Assembly: GCA_011109175.1 (NCBI GenBank)
Contig: RDEW01000031.1
Location: 655,542-719,541 of the forward strand
Length of the DNA: 64,000 nucleotides
Direction: 5' to 3'
Source of the DNA: Dicyema japonicum
Lineage: Eukaryota > Dicyemida > Rhombozoa > Dicyemidae
The notes beneath the pieces were generated by a model, which was not told where the DNA came from, made no database searches, and saw nothing but the letters and a program-made list of their open reading frames with translations. Each line of letters opens with the position of its first letter. The stretch's first letter is position 1. This document shows positions 22,271-35,136 of this stretch, piece by piece. A program made the translations under genes and the position numbers.

Positions 22271-23248
22271 TTAATAATATCCGATTTTGAGATTTGTAAA
22301 CTTTGATTTAATTTTGGCAAAAAATAATTTGGTATCATTTCTGAATGGAGGGGAACTTTGGAGTAATAAAAAAAATGTCAATGAGAAATAAGAGATGCCA
22401 ATTATTCCATCAAATAATAATTTGACGATTAAAACTTTCAAAAATTCTTCCGAATCATTAAAAACAAAGTTAACCAAAACATAAAGAATGGAACATGGAA
22501 TATAGGTTGTCAAGTAGAAAATTGTAATAGTGAGGTTTATTTTGGTGGAAACTGGAAGTGTGTACATTCTTCCCGAGAGTTTCTTATATTCTCGTTCACT
22601 CCGTTTAATAAAGAATGTGGTGATTGCATTCAAAATGAGAATAATCAATGGCAATATCAAAGAGAGGATTGTTATCGTTAAAGAATATATTCTGTAATAT
22701 GTCAATGTGGATGGTTTTATGGTGCATAGACTGGTTGAAGTCTCATAAATCCAAAAATAAAAATTTGGCAAAATAAGTATAATATTAAATAAGAGAATCA
22801 ATAAACATGACAAAAGTGTCCGAGAATACGAAATGTATTGAACCATTAATGGGATTCCAACAGTGAACAATTCCAATATGCTCCCCATCAGTAAATAAAA
22901 TGGATGAGTTGTCTGGGAGGCATTAAAAATGCTGACAAACAAACCACAACCAAAACTGGAGCTGAAAATCTAAATTAAAACAATAAATACATTCAGGTTG
23001 TTATTTATGACCAAAGTGTGAATCATAAGAGTGACCAATGTGACGATATCACACGCAGAAAGGAAAAAGATAACAATCATCGACTTTGACTTTCTCTGTT
23101 TTGAATTTGCTAGAATCACCAACAACAAAATATTGGTAGGAATTCCAATTGTGAACCAAATGAATTTAAAAACTAGGGCTGTCTTTACACTGTAAAAAGA
23201 AAAATCGTTTAATATGTCATTCATCCCTGAGTTTGATTTGTTGTGCAT
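22271..23248 (-). CDS. Class A (rhodopsin-type) G-protein-coupled receptor
   Basis: Exon 1 (23248-22991) and exon 2 (22969-22271) are separated by a 21-nt intron (22990-22970, GTATTTATTG…TTTAG) in phase 0. They give 318 residues. Seven hydrophobic segments are visible: TM1 with GIPTNILLLVIL (Asn1.50), TM2 with SACDIV (Asp2.50), a Cys before TM3 (FGCGLF), and TM7 ending SYFSLTFF, which departs from NPxxY. Where DRY should follow TM3 the protein reads SILELF…IPL, so the Asp-Arg-Tyr switch is lost. Short loops and an Asn/Ser-rich N-terminus suggest a peptide-type receptor, but the ligand cannot be told. Confidence 0.84.
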
Positions 23249-24270
23249 TGTTCTAATCTACTTGCGGTGATACGAAAATTCTTAAAATATTTTGATAAAG
23301 ATAACAGTTCGATAAAATTCACATTTTATTGTTTATTTGGGTTTTTACATCTAAAATTATTTTTTTAATCAATTAATATTAAATTTAAAATTAAATTGAA
23401 ATATTGAAAATATATTAAATATCATCAAACATTAATCATAATGGATTATGCAATTGACAGCACATCCACCTTTAGGCGACGTTGAGAAATGTCTAAGGGC
23501 TCCTACGTTTCTGCAAGGAACTAGAAAACTAATTCAGAGAAACGTATAGGAAATCTGATCTACCATTAAGAAAGGTATCCAGATAGAATTCCTCTGCATA
23601 GACAACAGAAGACACTTTCTGAAAGCACTTGAGTCTCTGTCGGAACACTCAAGGAGAGTTATTTGGCTATTAGAGGCTTGATAACCTAATTAGTTGGTTC
23701 AACATTTCTTTATTGGTAGTCTTTGGGTTCTAGTAATAATAAACGTTAATATAGAAATGGAAAAGTTTATCCTTTTGTGAATTAATAACGACTCAAGGTT
23801 CGAATTGGCTTCTTATAACTCACATTAAACTTAATTTATTGAACCAGAAAACCACCGTCATAGCCAGACCTCACATAAAAAATTTATGTGATCTCTGCAT
23901 CCCTCAACAGTCTTTGCATGTTCGGACCCTTCCTTCTGGTCCGCCCAGGGTGAACTCCTCTGGATAATTATTTTTGGTATAATTTAGGATTATATCTGGC
24001 GCCACTAGAGATGGTGAATCACATGAAGCACACTACCAATTCATGGTCCCTGGAGCCAAAGGGGAATAATAGGAACAAAATAAACAAACAAAAATCTTCA
24101 AGTAGCCAAATAGCACTACAATAACTTTGGTTCCACGTGGTACATGTATTAAATAATAACTAAGAACCATATGGAAAGTTTGGAAATGAATATTTTACAT
24201 TTAAAACTATCTGTTTGAAAAAACCTCAAATTTAATGTTTTATTGTGTAATTTAATTTTTTCACTCACAA
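23249..24270. other. AT-rich stretch with two LINE tail fragments
   Basis: At 23470-23695 (+) degraded frames resemble the minus-strand piece at 49370-49700 (CCTACGTTTCTGCAAGGA; IEFLC-…RVIWLLEA). At 23890-23930 (-) there is RLLRDAEIT and a stop, the C-terminus type seen at 48450 and 61400. The rest (23249-23469, 23700-23880, 23940-24270) shows nothing. Confidence 0.45.
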
Positions 24271-24272
24271 TT

Positions 24273-24376
24273 AGAATATATGAAAAATTGCGTGCAGAAA
24301 TATCTCAAATAAAACAAAACATTGAAGACCTAAAGAAATACAAAATGCTATCGGATTCCTTCATGAAACTAAACTG
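24273..24376 (+). pseudogene. Isolated coiled-coil exon
   Basis: After an intron-like 3' end (TCACTCACAATTAG) the plus strand encodes IYEKLRAEISQIKQNIEDL…DSFMKLN and a stop. A 30-nt GT…AG candidate precedes it, but no upstream exon is clear. It may be the last exon of a host gene or a remnant beside the RTE copy. Confidence 0.3.
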
Positions 24377-24479
24377 ACTGATTAACATCGTGGAGAGTAT
24401 CACCTAATCCTCCTGCCTAGTCAGTCAATAACTATAACTAGGTGGTTCTCAGTATTATTTGCCATCAAATATGGAGAAT

Positions 24480-25860
24480 TAATGACAAAATTAAGGTTTC
24501 ACAAATCAAATGATTACCAATAACTAACATGTATGCACCCCACAGTGGATGGATTAATAAGAATCCTGAGGGAATTAATAATTTTTACATTGAACTCTCA
24601 ATGGTGTACTGTGAACATGGACATTCTTTATTGGTATTCATTGATTGGAATCTGAGTGCCAAAGTGGGAACTCGTGTTTACGCGGAAGAAACATTCATGA
24701 GAAGACATGGTAGGGGAAAAGAAACCTGCCAGGAATCTCACTCCTTAATTAATTTAATAATTATACATATATAGACACAACCAGACACGTAGTAATAGGA
24801 CGAATTTTGATGGTCAAATTATCTTAACTCAAATTGACTATGAAGGAATGAAGACAATTACAACTAATGCTCATATGGTGGATCAAGAATAACTTTATAA
24901 ATAAGCTTTAGAGAATATCGCCCGGATCCTAGACGACAAGGTTGGATACAAGGGGACGGGGGATTCCTGTTCAAAAACCCCTACAAGAAAACCTAAGATC
25001 TTTATTCCGATGAATACAATATGAAAGGATATCTTGTTCTGAGAAAACTGAAAGATATCTATTTGCATGCAATTGCGGATTTCGAAAGGGAAGATCTACG
25101 TCAAATGCTGTTTAGAGTCATAAATGGAGGTGTCAGTTTTACAAAGAATTAACGACTACAAAAATCTTATAAATTGATAATTCCAAATCCTTCGATTCTG
25201 TCAGTTGCCCAAACTTATTGAAAGCATTCTACTCAACTGATTTGAATCTATCAGAATTAGGAGAGTATTTGTTTCAAACCCATTCAAAACAGGGACCCCA
25301 CAAAAAGATCTATCTCCATTTTATTTGCAATATATGGAATGGGAACTTATGCAACTGAGGTCTTAAGAAAGACGTTTTAACTCGTGTGGACAATGTGAAG
25401 TTTGTCTCGGAAGACACAACCCAATTAATGGAGGTAATACCGGAAGACTCTCTGAATAATTTCTTAAAACTTAATGTGGACAAACGAATGAATCAATAAC
25501 TAACGAAATCGGGCGCAAGACCAAGAATTTAGGGACCATTCTAGGAGACCAGGAATACAGTGCGAGAAACAAAAACGATTGCAGTGGACATGAAAGACTT
25601 AGTTAACGTGGCCATGGAGGACTTTTTCATTTCTAACGCTCTCCAATTCAGTAGAGGAACAAGAATTACTCTCCCTAAACCTCTCTTGGTTTCAATCAAC
25701 AAGGTCTTTAAGTTATAAATGTTCTGAAAACCAGGTTACTCACTTTCCCTGTCTCGGACGCTTTTTAATAATGTCGGTTCCTTGGTTCATTTCCTTAATT
25801 AACTTCCACTTTGCTAACAAAACCGAATATTCACATAGCAGAGTACATCATATTTGCTTT
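24480..25860 (+). mobile_element. RTE-like LINE, degraded
   Basis: The APE domain is recognisable at 24529-24774 (NMYAPHSGW, VFIDWNLSAKVGT, ETFMRRHGRGK). Downstream RT pieces are scattered among stops. The order is the same as at 32331-35018. Confidence 0.7.
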
Positions 25861-25993
25861 ATGACTTGGTGATATAACAGAAATTCTTCAAAAACGCCTT
25901 AATTTCGTCTATATTGGATGTAAAACTCCTCATACACCATTCACAACTGAATTCGACCAATTCAACCTGGACCAACTTTTTGCCCAAATGATG

Positions 25994-26359
25994 TTACATC
26001 CTCGTTGTCAAAAAACAAAATAGTTTGTTTCTTACGGTCACATAAGTGGAAAATCTCGCAATATTACAAAAGTTTGAGTTTTGTGCTAGTGAGTCCTTTA
26101 CGCTAAAAATATCTCGAGTGAGGAAATAAATTGGATAAAAGAGAAAGGTCACTTGCGCTACTAAATAGTAGAAATATAATTCTTGCCATTTCCGAGAACA
26201 TTGTGTCAACTGACCCAAAAGAATAAACGAGGCAGGTAACCAGGGGGTACGTAGCAGGCTATTCTGAATGCCCTGGAATGGCTGGCCATACTTTGGAGAG
26301 CTCTGCAGTAGCAGATTCAGTACTGCTATGTTTGTGAGTGAGCTCAAGAAAATGACCAT
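25994..26359 (-). CDS. Hydrophobic reading frame, unknown
   Basis: This is a 121-codon ATG frame with two hydrophobic stretches (MVIFLSSLTNIAVLNLLL and LYFYYLVAQVTFLFYPIYF). TTTCTACTATTTAG inside it looks like an intron end, so it may be part of a spliced gene. It is flanked by LINE debris. No family is recognised. Confidence 0.25.
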   Translation of the reverse strand: MVIFLSSLTNIAVLNLLLQSSPKYGQPFQGIQNSLLRTPWLPASFILLGQLTQCSRKWQELYFYYLVAQVTFLFYPIYFLTRDIFSVKDSLAQNSNFCNIARFSTYVTVRNKLFCFLTTRM

Positions 26360-26439
26360 AAAAAAATTAGGGTCAGAGGAGGAGTACTGGTCTATAGGGG
26401 TGTGGACTTGATGGTTACAGTTTTCAAATAGAGCAAGAG

Positions 26440-28350
26440 CAGCACAGCTGTGACATGTTGCAGCTCAAGCATGTTTATGAGGTCTTCGCTCGGAATCTCG
26501 CTGCAGTGGCAGATGTCCCCCTTGAAGACAGTATAGTTACCCGTGAAATCCCTCATGTATGGTTAACGGAAGGATGTTAACCTGCATCAATAAGATTGTG
26601 GCTAATGTAGTGGAGGCTAAGCCAGTAGGGTCATTGTGTGACATCTGCCTAGTGCTGTATGCATTACAGATCCTGGACAAACCTAGACCACCCAGTAAAT
26701 AGAGTGAACAGATCTGTTCTAATATTGCTTGGAAAAGTTGGAAGCACTGGAAGGGTACATGATTAGTTTGGCAAAAGGGGTAAAGAGAAAAGTACAGTTA
26801 GTAAGAGGGTTACTTACTAAACGCCATGTTCTCAAATAGGACCTCAAATAATTAAGGACAGTATTGATGGAGTGAAGGAGGTAATAATTATGTACAGCAG
26901 GAAACTATGTACCCATGAAAATCGGTGTAAGAATAGGAGAGAAAATAATTTGTTTGAATTTAATTGCAGATTGTTTTACCGACGTCTACACAAAAATGGC
27001 AATAGTGCATGTTCCAAGTGGGACGTGGAAATGCTTTCTACATGGGGTATTTTGTGGGAGGCTAAACTTCGCAGAAGAAATGCGTGGAATGTCTAAATCC
27101 TGGCAGAATCCTGCGAAGTTTTTGATTTTTGCATGAAATAGGTCAATGCAATTCTATCCGAGAATCAGTTACCCAATGTGCGAAATTTTCAAAGGACAAA
27201 AGAACAGACTTTGATCAACTAGTGTTTTTTTGTATCATAAAAACTCACTTTTGTTTGGTGGGTATGAAGAAGGCTTATGATCATTCTTACCTTGTGGAGT
27301 GCCTACACAGGCTGTGTATGCTTTTCATTAGCTTTGTAGTTGATGAATAGGTGAAGTATTCATCAAAACTATAATAGGCACCAAATAAACGAATTAAGAC
27401 TCAAGGGGGATAGCATGTCTCTGCTAGTCTTTGTTCTCGGTTTGTAGTCAGTAAGCCGTCACTTAATCGTTTGAGCAAATACCAGTTCACTATGAGGGTT
27501 GTTTGTTTTAGTACAAACCGCCTTGCTTTTATTGCTGACCTGAAGATGTATGCTCGAACACTCGAGGACCTCTACTCCATAGGTGTCTGTGCTGTGAGTT
27601 ATTTGAGAGTATAGGGACTTGAACTATTCAAATTCTGAGACTATGTAGCGAAATAGTAAGAGTCTTAGAGGAACATGAAAGATATAAATATCTTGGTATT
27701 ACCCAAACTCCAAAATATAGTAAGAAATCACCTAGACACTATCAGATCTTTTTAGTCTGCTAAGTATGGTGTTGATGATGGTGGGCTAGTAAATTTGAAG
27801 GCGTTGATCGAATTCCGATAAAACAATTTGATTGAAAGGATCAACTTAAAAAGCCTTCAGAGTATTGGACGTCGACAACATGGCTAAGATACGGTGAAAA
27901 CTCACCTCGATCGGAGACATTGTACACGCATATGCAAGATTGAAATATTTTTGGGGGTCTATCAGCATACATGTCCTCATTTATGTCAAGGAACATATCG
28001 GTTGATCATTTAGCAACTCTGTGCGATTCCATTCTCTGCCACGACTATGTGTGTAGGCATAACGAGGTAGTAAACAGTCTTCATCCCCTAATATGCAATA
28101 AGTATGATATTCTCCAGAACCAGAAAATAAGGTGCAATCTATAGTAAAGAATACCAGTGGCCAAATCAAGGTAGACAGTTCTATCACTAAGCTCCAGGCC
28201 TACCTACAGTCCACTGTTTTAAAGCAAACACTAGACTGGCTTACACTGGAGCAGAGCCTGGAGATGCCATACAGATAGAGTGCTCAATTAGACAATTCGC
28301 TATCAGAATCGAACAAGCCTGAGGAGGCTGGCGAACGAGGAAGGTTGCTA
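26440..28350 (+). mobile_element. Family B (R2-like) LINE, degraded copy
   Basis: It parallels 43430-45740: KKAYDHSYLVECLHRLCM near 27260-27330, the palm remnant (AFIADLKMYARTLEDLYS) near 27530-27590, TWLRYGENSPRSETLYTHMQD near 27880-27950 and VDHLATLCDSILCHDYVC---HNEV near 28000-28070. It ends with the shared GAGGCTGGCGAACGAGG…GAAGGTTG tail. Many stops and deletions. Confidence 0.72.
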
Positions 28351-28461
28351 ATGGTAATAATATTAACTTTTTGGTTGATTGTATAAATAAATTTAGTATG
28401 AATAAATAAATTTAAAATAATTAATCTAAAATTATTTGAATAGTTATCAGTAAAATCAATA

Positions 28462-29335
28462 ATGCAATCTGTCGACGTGTCTGATCTTATGACTAAAATT
28501 CAAGCTTTGAAAACAGAGCGAGATTACTTCAAAGAAACAGTAAGAAACATGACTGAGGAGGTTCTCTCGAAACAGAATGAAATTAGCTTGGTCAACCAAT
28601 CTAGTAACCAATAGAGGGAACTTGAACTGAATATCGTCAGATCTCGCATTGAAAATTTAAAAGAGAGTAACGAAACCACCGAAAATTTACTTAAAAACAA
28701 TATTACAACCTACAAAGAGATGTACCTACAGTATGAGACAAGCGAGAGGTTCCAAGTGCTTTATTTTCCAGGGAACGTCGCTCTCTTGATGAAAAAAACG
28801 AAAAATTGGAGGCCGAGAACTCTAGAATGACTTCAGAACTGAAGAGACTGAAGTATCTCAATGAGGAGTTAGACAACGGCCTTGAAATTGTACTCGTGTT
28901 TCTTCAAGTAAGGGCCGAAGGAATAAGGAAATATTTGAGAGCAATACTAACCGCCTTGAAGGGATCGTGGAAACCAGGAAGAGGTTGAGAAGATCTATTA
29001 ACCTTAAGGGATTTACAGAAGATTTCTTCTGAACTCGACGACCTTTGCCGGGATCTCAATTCATCGAACCTTACCTTTGAAATTGTTTTTTGGTAGCTGA
29101 TGTAGGTTTCTGATAGCGTGGAGAGTATGATAGAGCATGTGTGTAGACTCAGAACTGAGGTTGGAGAGGTTGACTGGCTTAATTTGAAGTACGAGGAGAT
29201 GAATGGGAAAATGAAGGATGAGATTGCTGTTATGAAAGGTGTTTGTGTGTAACAAGTGTAGTGGAGGTTATAGATGAGAACATGTCTGTGGGGAGAATAC
29301 AGGATATGTTGTCTAATAATGTGAGGACTATTTAA
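28462..29335 (+). CDS. Coiled-coil protein, family unknown
   Basis: Seven exons fit together with no frame conflict: 28462-28590, 28615-28748, 28772-28889, 28913-28983, 29009-29084, 29106-29238 and 29262-29335. They give 244 residues. The introns are 24, 23, 23, 25, 21 and 23 nt and use phases 0, 1 and 2. Nearly the whole protein is heptad-rich and charged (KTERDYFKETVRNM, LDEKNEKLEAENSRM, LQKISSELDDLCRDL, EVDWLNLKYEEMNGKM). There is no signal peptide or membrane segment. The length and rod-like character would suit a centrosomal, kinetochore or cytoskeletal subunit, but no family signature is visible. The consistent splicing makes it a strong gene call with unknown function. Confidence 0.8.
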
Positions 29336-30264
29336 GTGATTTGTTTTTTTAATTAATATTATAACTATATTAGTACTAATGTTTTAACTACGTGGTTATT
29401 CTTACGGTGATCAGAATTCGCACAAAAACCTATTGGCCGGAGAACCGATGGAACCTACATCCAACACCAAAAAATAGTGATTTCAGAGACGCCCCTTTTC
29501 TCTAGAAACCATTTTTCTTTTACTATGCTCTTTCCTTGCAGCCTATTCTAATAATCTTTAAGAGAATGGGCTCCACCAAACGCATGTATAGAAGATGTAT
29601 AGTTCGATGCACTCTCTGTAGACAGAATTCCTGACTGGATGTTTTCCCCACTCTATAGGGGGCAAGTTATTAAGATATGCTCACTTTTTTCTCGATGTTG
29701 TTTCATCATAGATAAGATCTATACTAGCGATCATAATGTTATATTGACTTGGAGCGCACGTGATTTAATTGATGGCAGCGCCTGTCAAGTTTATCTTTGA
29801 TCATAATTGAAAAGAAATTCCTGACAAGTGAGGTGAAATCAGCTGTGGTACTGACTTTTGTTGACAGTAAAGGAACGATTGGACATGAAAGTAAGTTACT
29901 TTTTTGTTTATTGTTTAATAAAATAGTGATACATCTTACTTGATGTTTTATTTATTCACTCTTATGTATGACAACTTTATTTTAGTCACGATTTTTAAGT
30001 TAATTATAAGTATGCTTACCATCCGCCCTGGATTAGCCGACAGTCTCTAATTTGTAACCTTGTCCCAAATTTTGTCGCGGATTTAAGAGTTCCAGAATGT
30101 CCCGGATTATCATAGTTATTATTATTCAGTAGTGTGGGAATGGAAAACTAATAATTACGAATTAAATTGAATGCATGTTTGTAAATAATCTAATGAGAAG
30201 AGTGTTCAAATTCCTATTTTTATATTTTTTTAACAATAAAATATTATTTATTAACTATGGGGAA
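29336..30264. other. Intergenic, nothing recognised
   Basis: Mixed AT-rich sequence without a reading frame, repeat or RNA gene that I can support. Confidence 0.4.
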
Positions 30265-30955
30265 GAGCGGCTGCTGACATCACGGAGTAAGCGATTCCGC
30301 GAACAACTGCGATACCAATTCTTTGCCTCAGCCAGACCGCTTCCCGCACGTCTTTCTTGCGGTGGGCCAATTTTCCCCCGATTTTCTTTAGGAAAGAGGC
30401 TGTAATACGTACAGCCGCACCAGACGTCTCGATTGCTCAATTTCTCGATTGGTCTCCAATTTCGCCGTATTTTTTAATCTTGATTTTCTCGGCCAGATCG
30501 GCTGCCGATCCAGCAGACTGCGCCGAGCTGAGCATCATCGAGTTCGAGAAAGAATCCACAACAGTGCAGTCCCATACGAGCGATTTTCCCTCAGTGAACG
30601 GAAAGATAATTAACCCATCCGGTCTTTTCCCATCTCCACGGTCCAATCCCACAGGTTCCAGTACTGCCGGGAAGCCTGCCGCTTCGAGAGCTCGCAAGAC
30701 AATGTTGTTCATAGCAGCATGGCGGGGTGCTCTGCCCGCGCTCCTTTTGCACGAGAGCGGGTGCAGCCCTTTGGCATCGACGATCCCTCCACAGCGACAT
30801 TGGTGTTCGAGGCAAACATCAGCTCCCAGGCGTTGTGCGATTCCAATCCGAATACAGTCATCGTCCAATAGGGTCCCCAGGGAAGAACACAGGAGTGCAT
30901 CCAACCACGCTCCGCTCCCATGGTTTTCATAGCAGCATTTCATAGCAGCATGGCT
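30265..30955 (-). mobile_element. Family C LINE 3' end
   Basis: The minus strand has LGADVCLEHQCRCGGIVDAKGLHPLSC (knuckle), RAPRHAAMNNIVLRALEAAG, KRPDGLIIFPF and WDCTVVDSFS. It is very close to 57374-58108 but lacks about 25 bp around 30440 and is truncated at the 5' side. It ends with AATAATATTTTATTGTTAA, the element's 3' terminus. Confidence 0.85.
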
Positions 30956-32330
30956 TTTTTATTAAAATTATATTTTTTGCACTATTGTTCCTGTAGAAAG
31001 AATATTTTCAATTATGAATTCTACTTGGTAGAAAGAGGTCGAATGGAAGAAGAAACCTTCAAATCATTAGAGTTGTAAATTGATTATTTTGAAAAAATCA
31101 ATTTTTCTAGATAAAGTTCATTCAAATCATAAATAAAATCGAATTTCTAAGTTAATTTTCTTGTTTTTCTGTGAAATTTTATTGTCCCAAATTCCCGGAT
31201 TCGGATTATCAAAACAAATAAATGTTCCAGATTTCTAGAATAATAAGCTTAGTTATAAGGGGCATTATTATTATACAATCTCCGAGCAACATGACGCTTT
31301 GGCACGCCGACGCTCCCATGTATTCGTATGAGCAAGTTTCAAATAGATGGTATTTTTTATTAACTGATATTTTTAGAACGACAATGCTCATTGTTCCACG
31401 ATTTTTTAGTTAAATAATGGGAACCCTATCAGTTACGAAAGTTATAGTTGTTCTATTCTGTTTTATTAATTTTTGTAAAATATGTTGATTCTCCTTTTTG
31501 TATTAAAGTTGTACTCTTCTGTATTTTTTCGTCGACACAAAATATGTTTAAGTGAAAACACTTTGGTTCATTTATCTCTCCGGGTTTTATCTAATGCTTT
31601 AGAGTTCGAATCCCGAGTTTCATTTCTTTCGTAAGCCGGTTAATCCTTATAAGGCGATTTCTTTAGACAATGGAATTTTTCCATGTCAACTATCGGTCTT
31701 ACAATTGCCACCATGATAGAGCAGTTGATATAAGCACCACTTTGTCACTAGAAAATTAATCACTTAGATATAGGTTCCTCAAAAGATTGTCAGTAATTCA
31801 CCAATATTCACCAGTTTATATTTGAAGGGCCAAGAGACCCTCCTCCGAATGAAGGTTTCTTTTTTGAATTTGAGTAAATTGGATTCTTATTGACTTAACC
31901 AAAACAAAACATTTTGTTTCTAAGGACCTCATTGCTCAGGACAAGGGCAGCTTGTGTCGGCTATCACGAAATTAATTATGCTTTCTGGGACACTACAAGA
32001 AGCAATTTGTCACATCATCTTCTCTGTCAAGTTAATTGTATTAAATAAAAGAGAAGAATATGTGATTTTGGCTTGGTTTTCCGTCGGTTAGTCTTATTTT
32101 GGTTGAGCTGGTGACGTGGCTCTATTGCACACATGTCTTTTTCGTGCTTTTCTTCGGGATCTATCACTCGTTCAATGTAAGAGGATCAAAGAAAAAATTT
32201 AACCGTGGATTTTGGATCGTACAATGTAACCGTTGCGTGCTTACAGGAAACGAAAGTAAAAGGCTGACTAGACAAAATCAACAATGATTTCCTCCTGATT
32301 CTGCACCCTTCGAATTGCCCACACTACGGC
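30956..32330. other. Intergenic, nothing recognised
   Basis: AT-rich with short frames only. TTCGAATCCCGAG at 31607 resembles a tRNA T-arm but no tRNA fold is visible around it. Confidence 0.4.
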
Positions 32331-35018
32331 ATGGGATTTGCAATACAAAAAGAACTGAACAATCGAATCCACAAGGCGTGGAGGGTGAGCGATAGAATGT
32401 GTGTTTTACAATTAAAATACGGTGAAAGGAACAATTCCATAATCTCCATTATTAATGTATATACACCAACTTCGGTGAGAGTATCAATCAATGGAGACGA
32501 ACTAGACGACTTCTATTCCTCCCTGTCGCAACTATATGCATCTTTGGAAACATCGTTCATGACATACATCGCCGGAGATTGGAACGCAAAGGCAGGACGT
32601 GGGAGTAGTCACGAAGAATTCATGGGAAGCCATGGAAGGGGGATCAGGAACCATTCAGGAGAATCGCTTATCGAATTTTGCAATACATTCAAACTATTTC
32701 TATGCAACACTGCTTTCAGGCACTCAGCAAGACATAAGACGACATGGAGCTGCTACCGAAAGGACAAATCTGGGACTATCAAGCCTATATATAACCAAAT
32801 AGATTACATTATCTGCAAACAAGCCTACAAGGCACTGCTAACAGATTCTCGGAGCTACAGTGGGACACTAGTCGATAGTGATCACAGATTGGTTGTGTCA
32901 AGTTTTTTTTCAAACGATATTTTGAGGTTTCCAAAGCGGCTGGCATGAAGACATCTGAAGGGAGGTTCGGAGTGGAGCAACTCTGCATGGTGAAACCGAC
33001 TCGGGAAAGCTATCAAAATACATTGAGAGAAAAGATCAGACAGTGGAATAAAGAAAAAATGCCTGGGGAACTGTGGCAAGACACCATCGATGCAATAAAG
33101 TGCGCGGCCCATTCAACAGTTGGAGTAAAACCGAAGCATTTCAACGGACACTATGACCACGAGCTTGAAGAACTATCCAAATTGCAGAGGAACCTACGTT
33201 TACAGGTCGAAACCTGTCAGGACCAGGCAAAAGAACACACTCTAAGAGTCATGCGGAACAAAACCCTGTATAAAATAAAGAAAAGAACGATGGAAATAAA
33301 GGATAATAAACTTGTTGGAATGGCTAAAGAAATAGAAAGACTCCAAAATGGAGCGCAAATGTTCAAGGCTGTTCACCTACTACATAGAGACACGCAGTCA
33401 TCAAAAATCACAATACATGATCAGTTTGGAAAGACTATGTTAAACAAAAATGAAATTTTATATATCCAGCCATTATCAGCTTATTTTTTTTCATTTTCGT
33501 TCATCAGCAGGACTTCAATCAAAACCACGGGAAAACATCCAACAATTCGATGGTGAAGCACGAGAACTAAATATTCCGATAACGATTCTGGAAACAAAAA
33601 AAAGCCTTGGACAAACTAAACAACAATAGAGCTGCTGGCTTTAACAACATAAATGCAGAACTTCTCAAATATGCACCGACCGAGATCTCTGAACTATTAA
33701 CTGAGATATACAACAAAACATTCAAATACAACTCACCCCTGGATGTGGGTAATGGCACAATAATTGCATTACAAAAACCGGGCAAAGCTAACGAATTTAA
33801 GACCCATCGTACTATTGACGACTCTACGCAAGACACTATCACTTATAGTGCAGAATAGGATTGGACCTGGCATCGAAAACTTTCTCTCTCACGTTCAAGT
33901 GGATTCAGGTCAGGGAAATCTAAAGCTGATGTGGTCTGTGTGCAACACATCAAAAGTACAAGGGGGCTACTGGCATCCTTGGTATGGACATGTCCAAAGC
34001 CTTTGACTCTATACACAGAGAGAGACTTTTGGATATCTTGGAGAAGTTGGTTGACAGGACAGTGTCAGAATGATCCGTCTATTACTTGGAACAACGCAGC
34101 TAAGTGTACGTTTTGGAAATTTGGAGTCTGTCCCATTCGAGACAACGTTCGGGGTACCGCAGGGAGATTCCTTGTCACCGGTACTTTTTGTGACATATCT
34201 GGAGGCGGCACTCAGAAACTTCAGACTATTAATTGGCGATCTACCTCAAACTGAAGTGATTTATGCAGATATCGACTATATATCCAGCGACGAATAAACA
34301 TTAAACTATATACGGACAAGGATGCCAGATGTCCTAGAAAAATGGTTCATCAAAATCAATACGGAAAAGACGGAGACAACTACCATACGCCGTGAATTAA
34401 CCCGAATTTATGAAAAATGGAGATACTGTATAAAATTGGTGTCGTTGCTCGGAGACGCTGAAGATATCACTAACAGGAAGAGGCCTTTAGAAAAATGGGA
34501 GTAGTCTGGAATCATCGTAAACAAATTAGCACACAATTACGTGTAAGACTATACAATGCCTTCGTGAAACCAGTCCTAGTGTACAACGCTGCAACCTGGG
34601 GTGTCTCAGAAGCGATGATGGACAAATTAGATGCCTTCCATCGTAAACAACTCCGACTGTTGCTTGGCATCAACTGGCCAAAAAAATTACAAACAAGAAT
34701 CTATAAAAAGTATGTAATACAAGACCATTGAGTCTGAATATCCTGGAATCAAGATGGCGTCTATTTGGTCACATCCTTCGGATGAGCCAGATGACGCCTG
34801 CTAAAATAGCAATGGAGAACTATTTCTGCCCAGAAGTGAATACCTCGTTCCGTGGAAGACCTCGCATAACTTTGCCAGAGGTTCTACACAAGGACCTGAC
34901 CAATGTTAGACGAAAGCTGAAAACAGGAGATGATTTGGATACGCTCAGAATAATTGCCAGTAACCGTGGAGCATGGAGGAAGTTAGTTAAGAGAATTGTG
35001 GGAGAAAGAATAACCTGA
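32331..35018 (+). mobile_element. RTE-like LINE, best copy, inactive
   Basis: APE domain 32331-32948: INVYTPTSV, YIAGDWNAKAG, EEFMGSHGRG, NQIDYIIC and VDSDHRLVVSSFF. The linker and RT fingers follow in 32945-33556 and 33607-33858 (AAGFNNINAELL). The palm has GVPQGDSLSPVLFVTYLEAAL (34150-34215) and the active-site box mutated to YADID (34263). The thumb (KPVLVYNAATWGVSE) and C-terminal SRWRLFGHILRM…RGRPR segment run to 35018. At least five frame breaks are present. Domain order and motifs are those of the RTE clade. Confidence 0.87.
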
Positions 35019-35136
35019 AGAAAAATACGGCACAAGCGGAACCTTAAATAAATTACATTTTTGGTTTTTCGAAAGTGCTATTAATATTTTTTTATTAAAT
35101 TTATTATTTTATTATAAGGAAAAAGAATAGTTAATT

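Noticed and set aside
28591-28614. Stop codon in the coiled-coil gene as evidence of a pseudogene
   Set aside because: The TAG is the last codon of a 24-nt GT…AG intron; removing it keeps frame, as do the five other introns.
31590-31660. tRNA-like TTCGAATCCCGAG
   Set aside because: No acceptor, D or anticodon arm can be paired around it.
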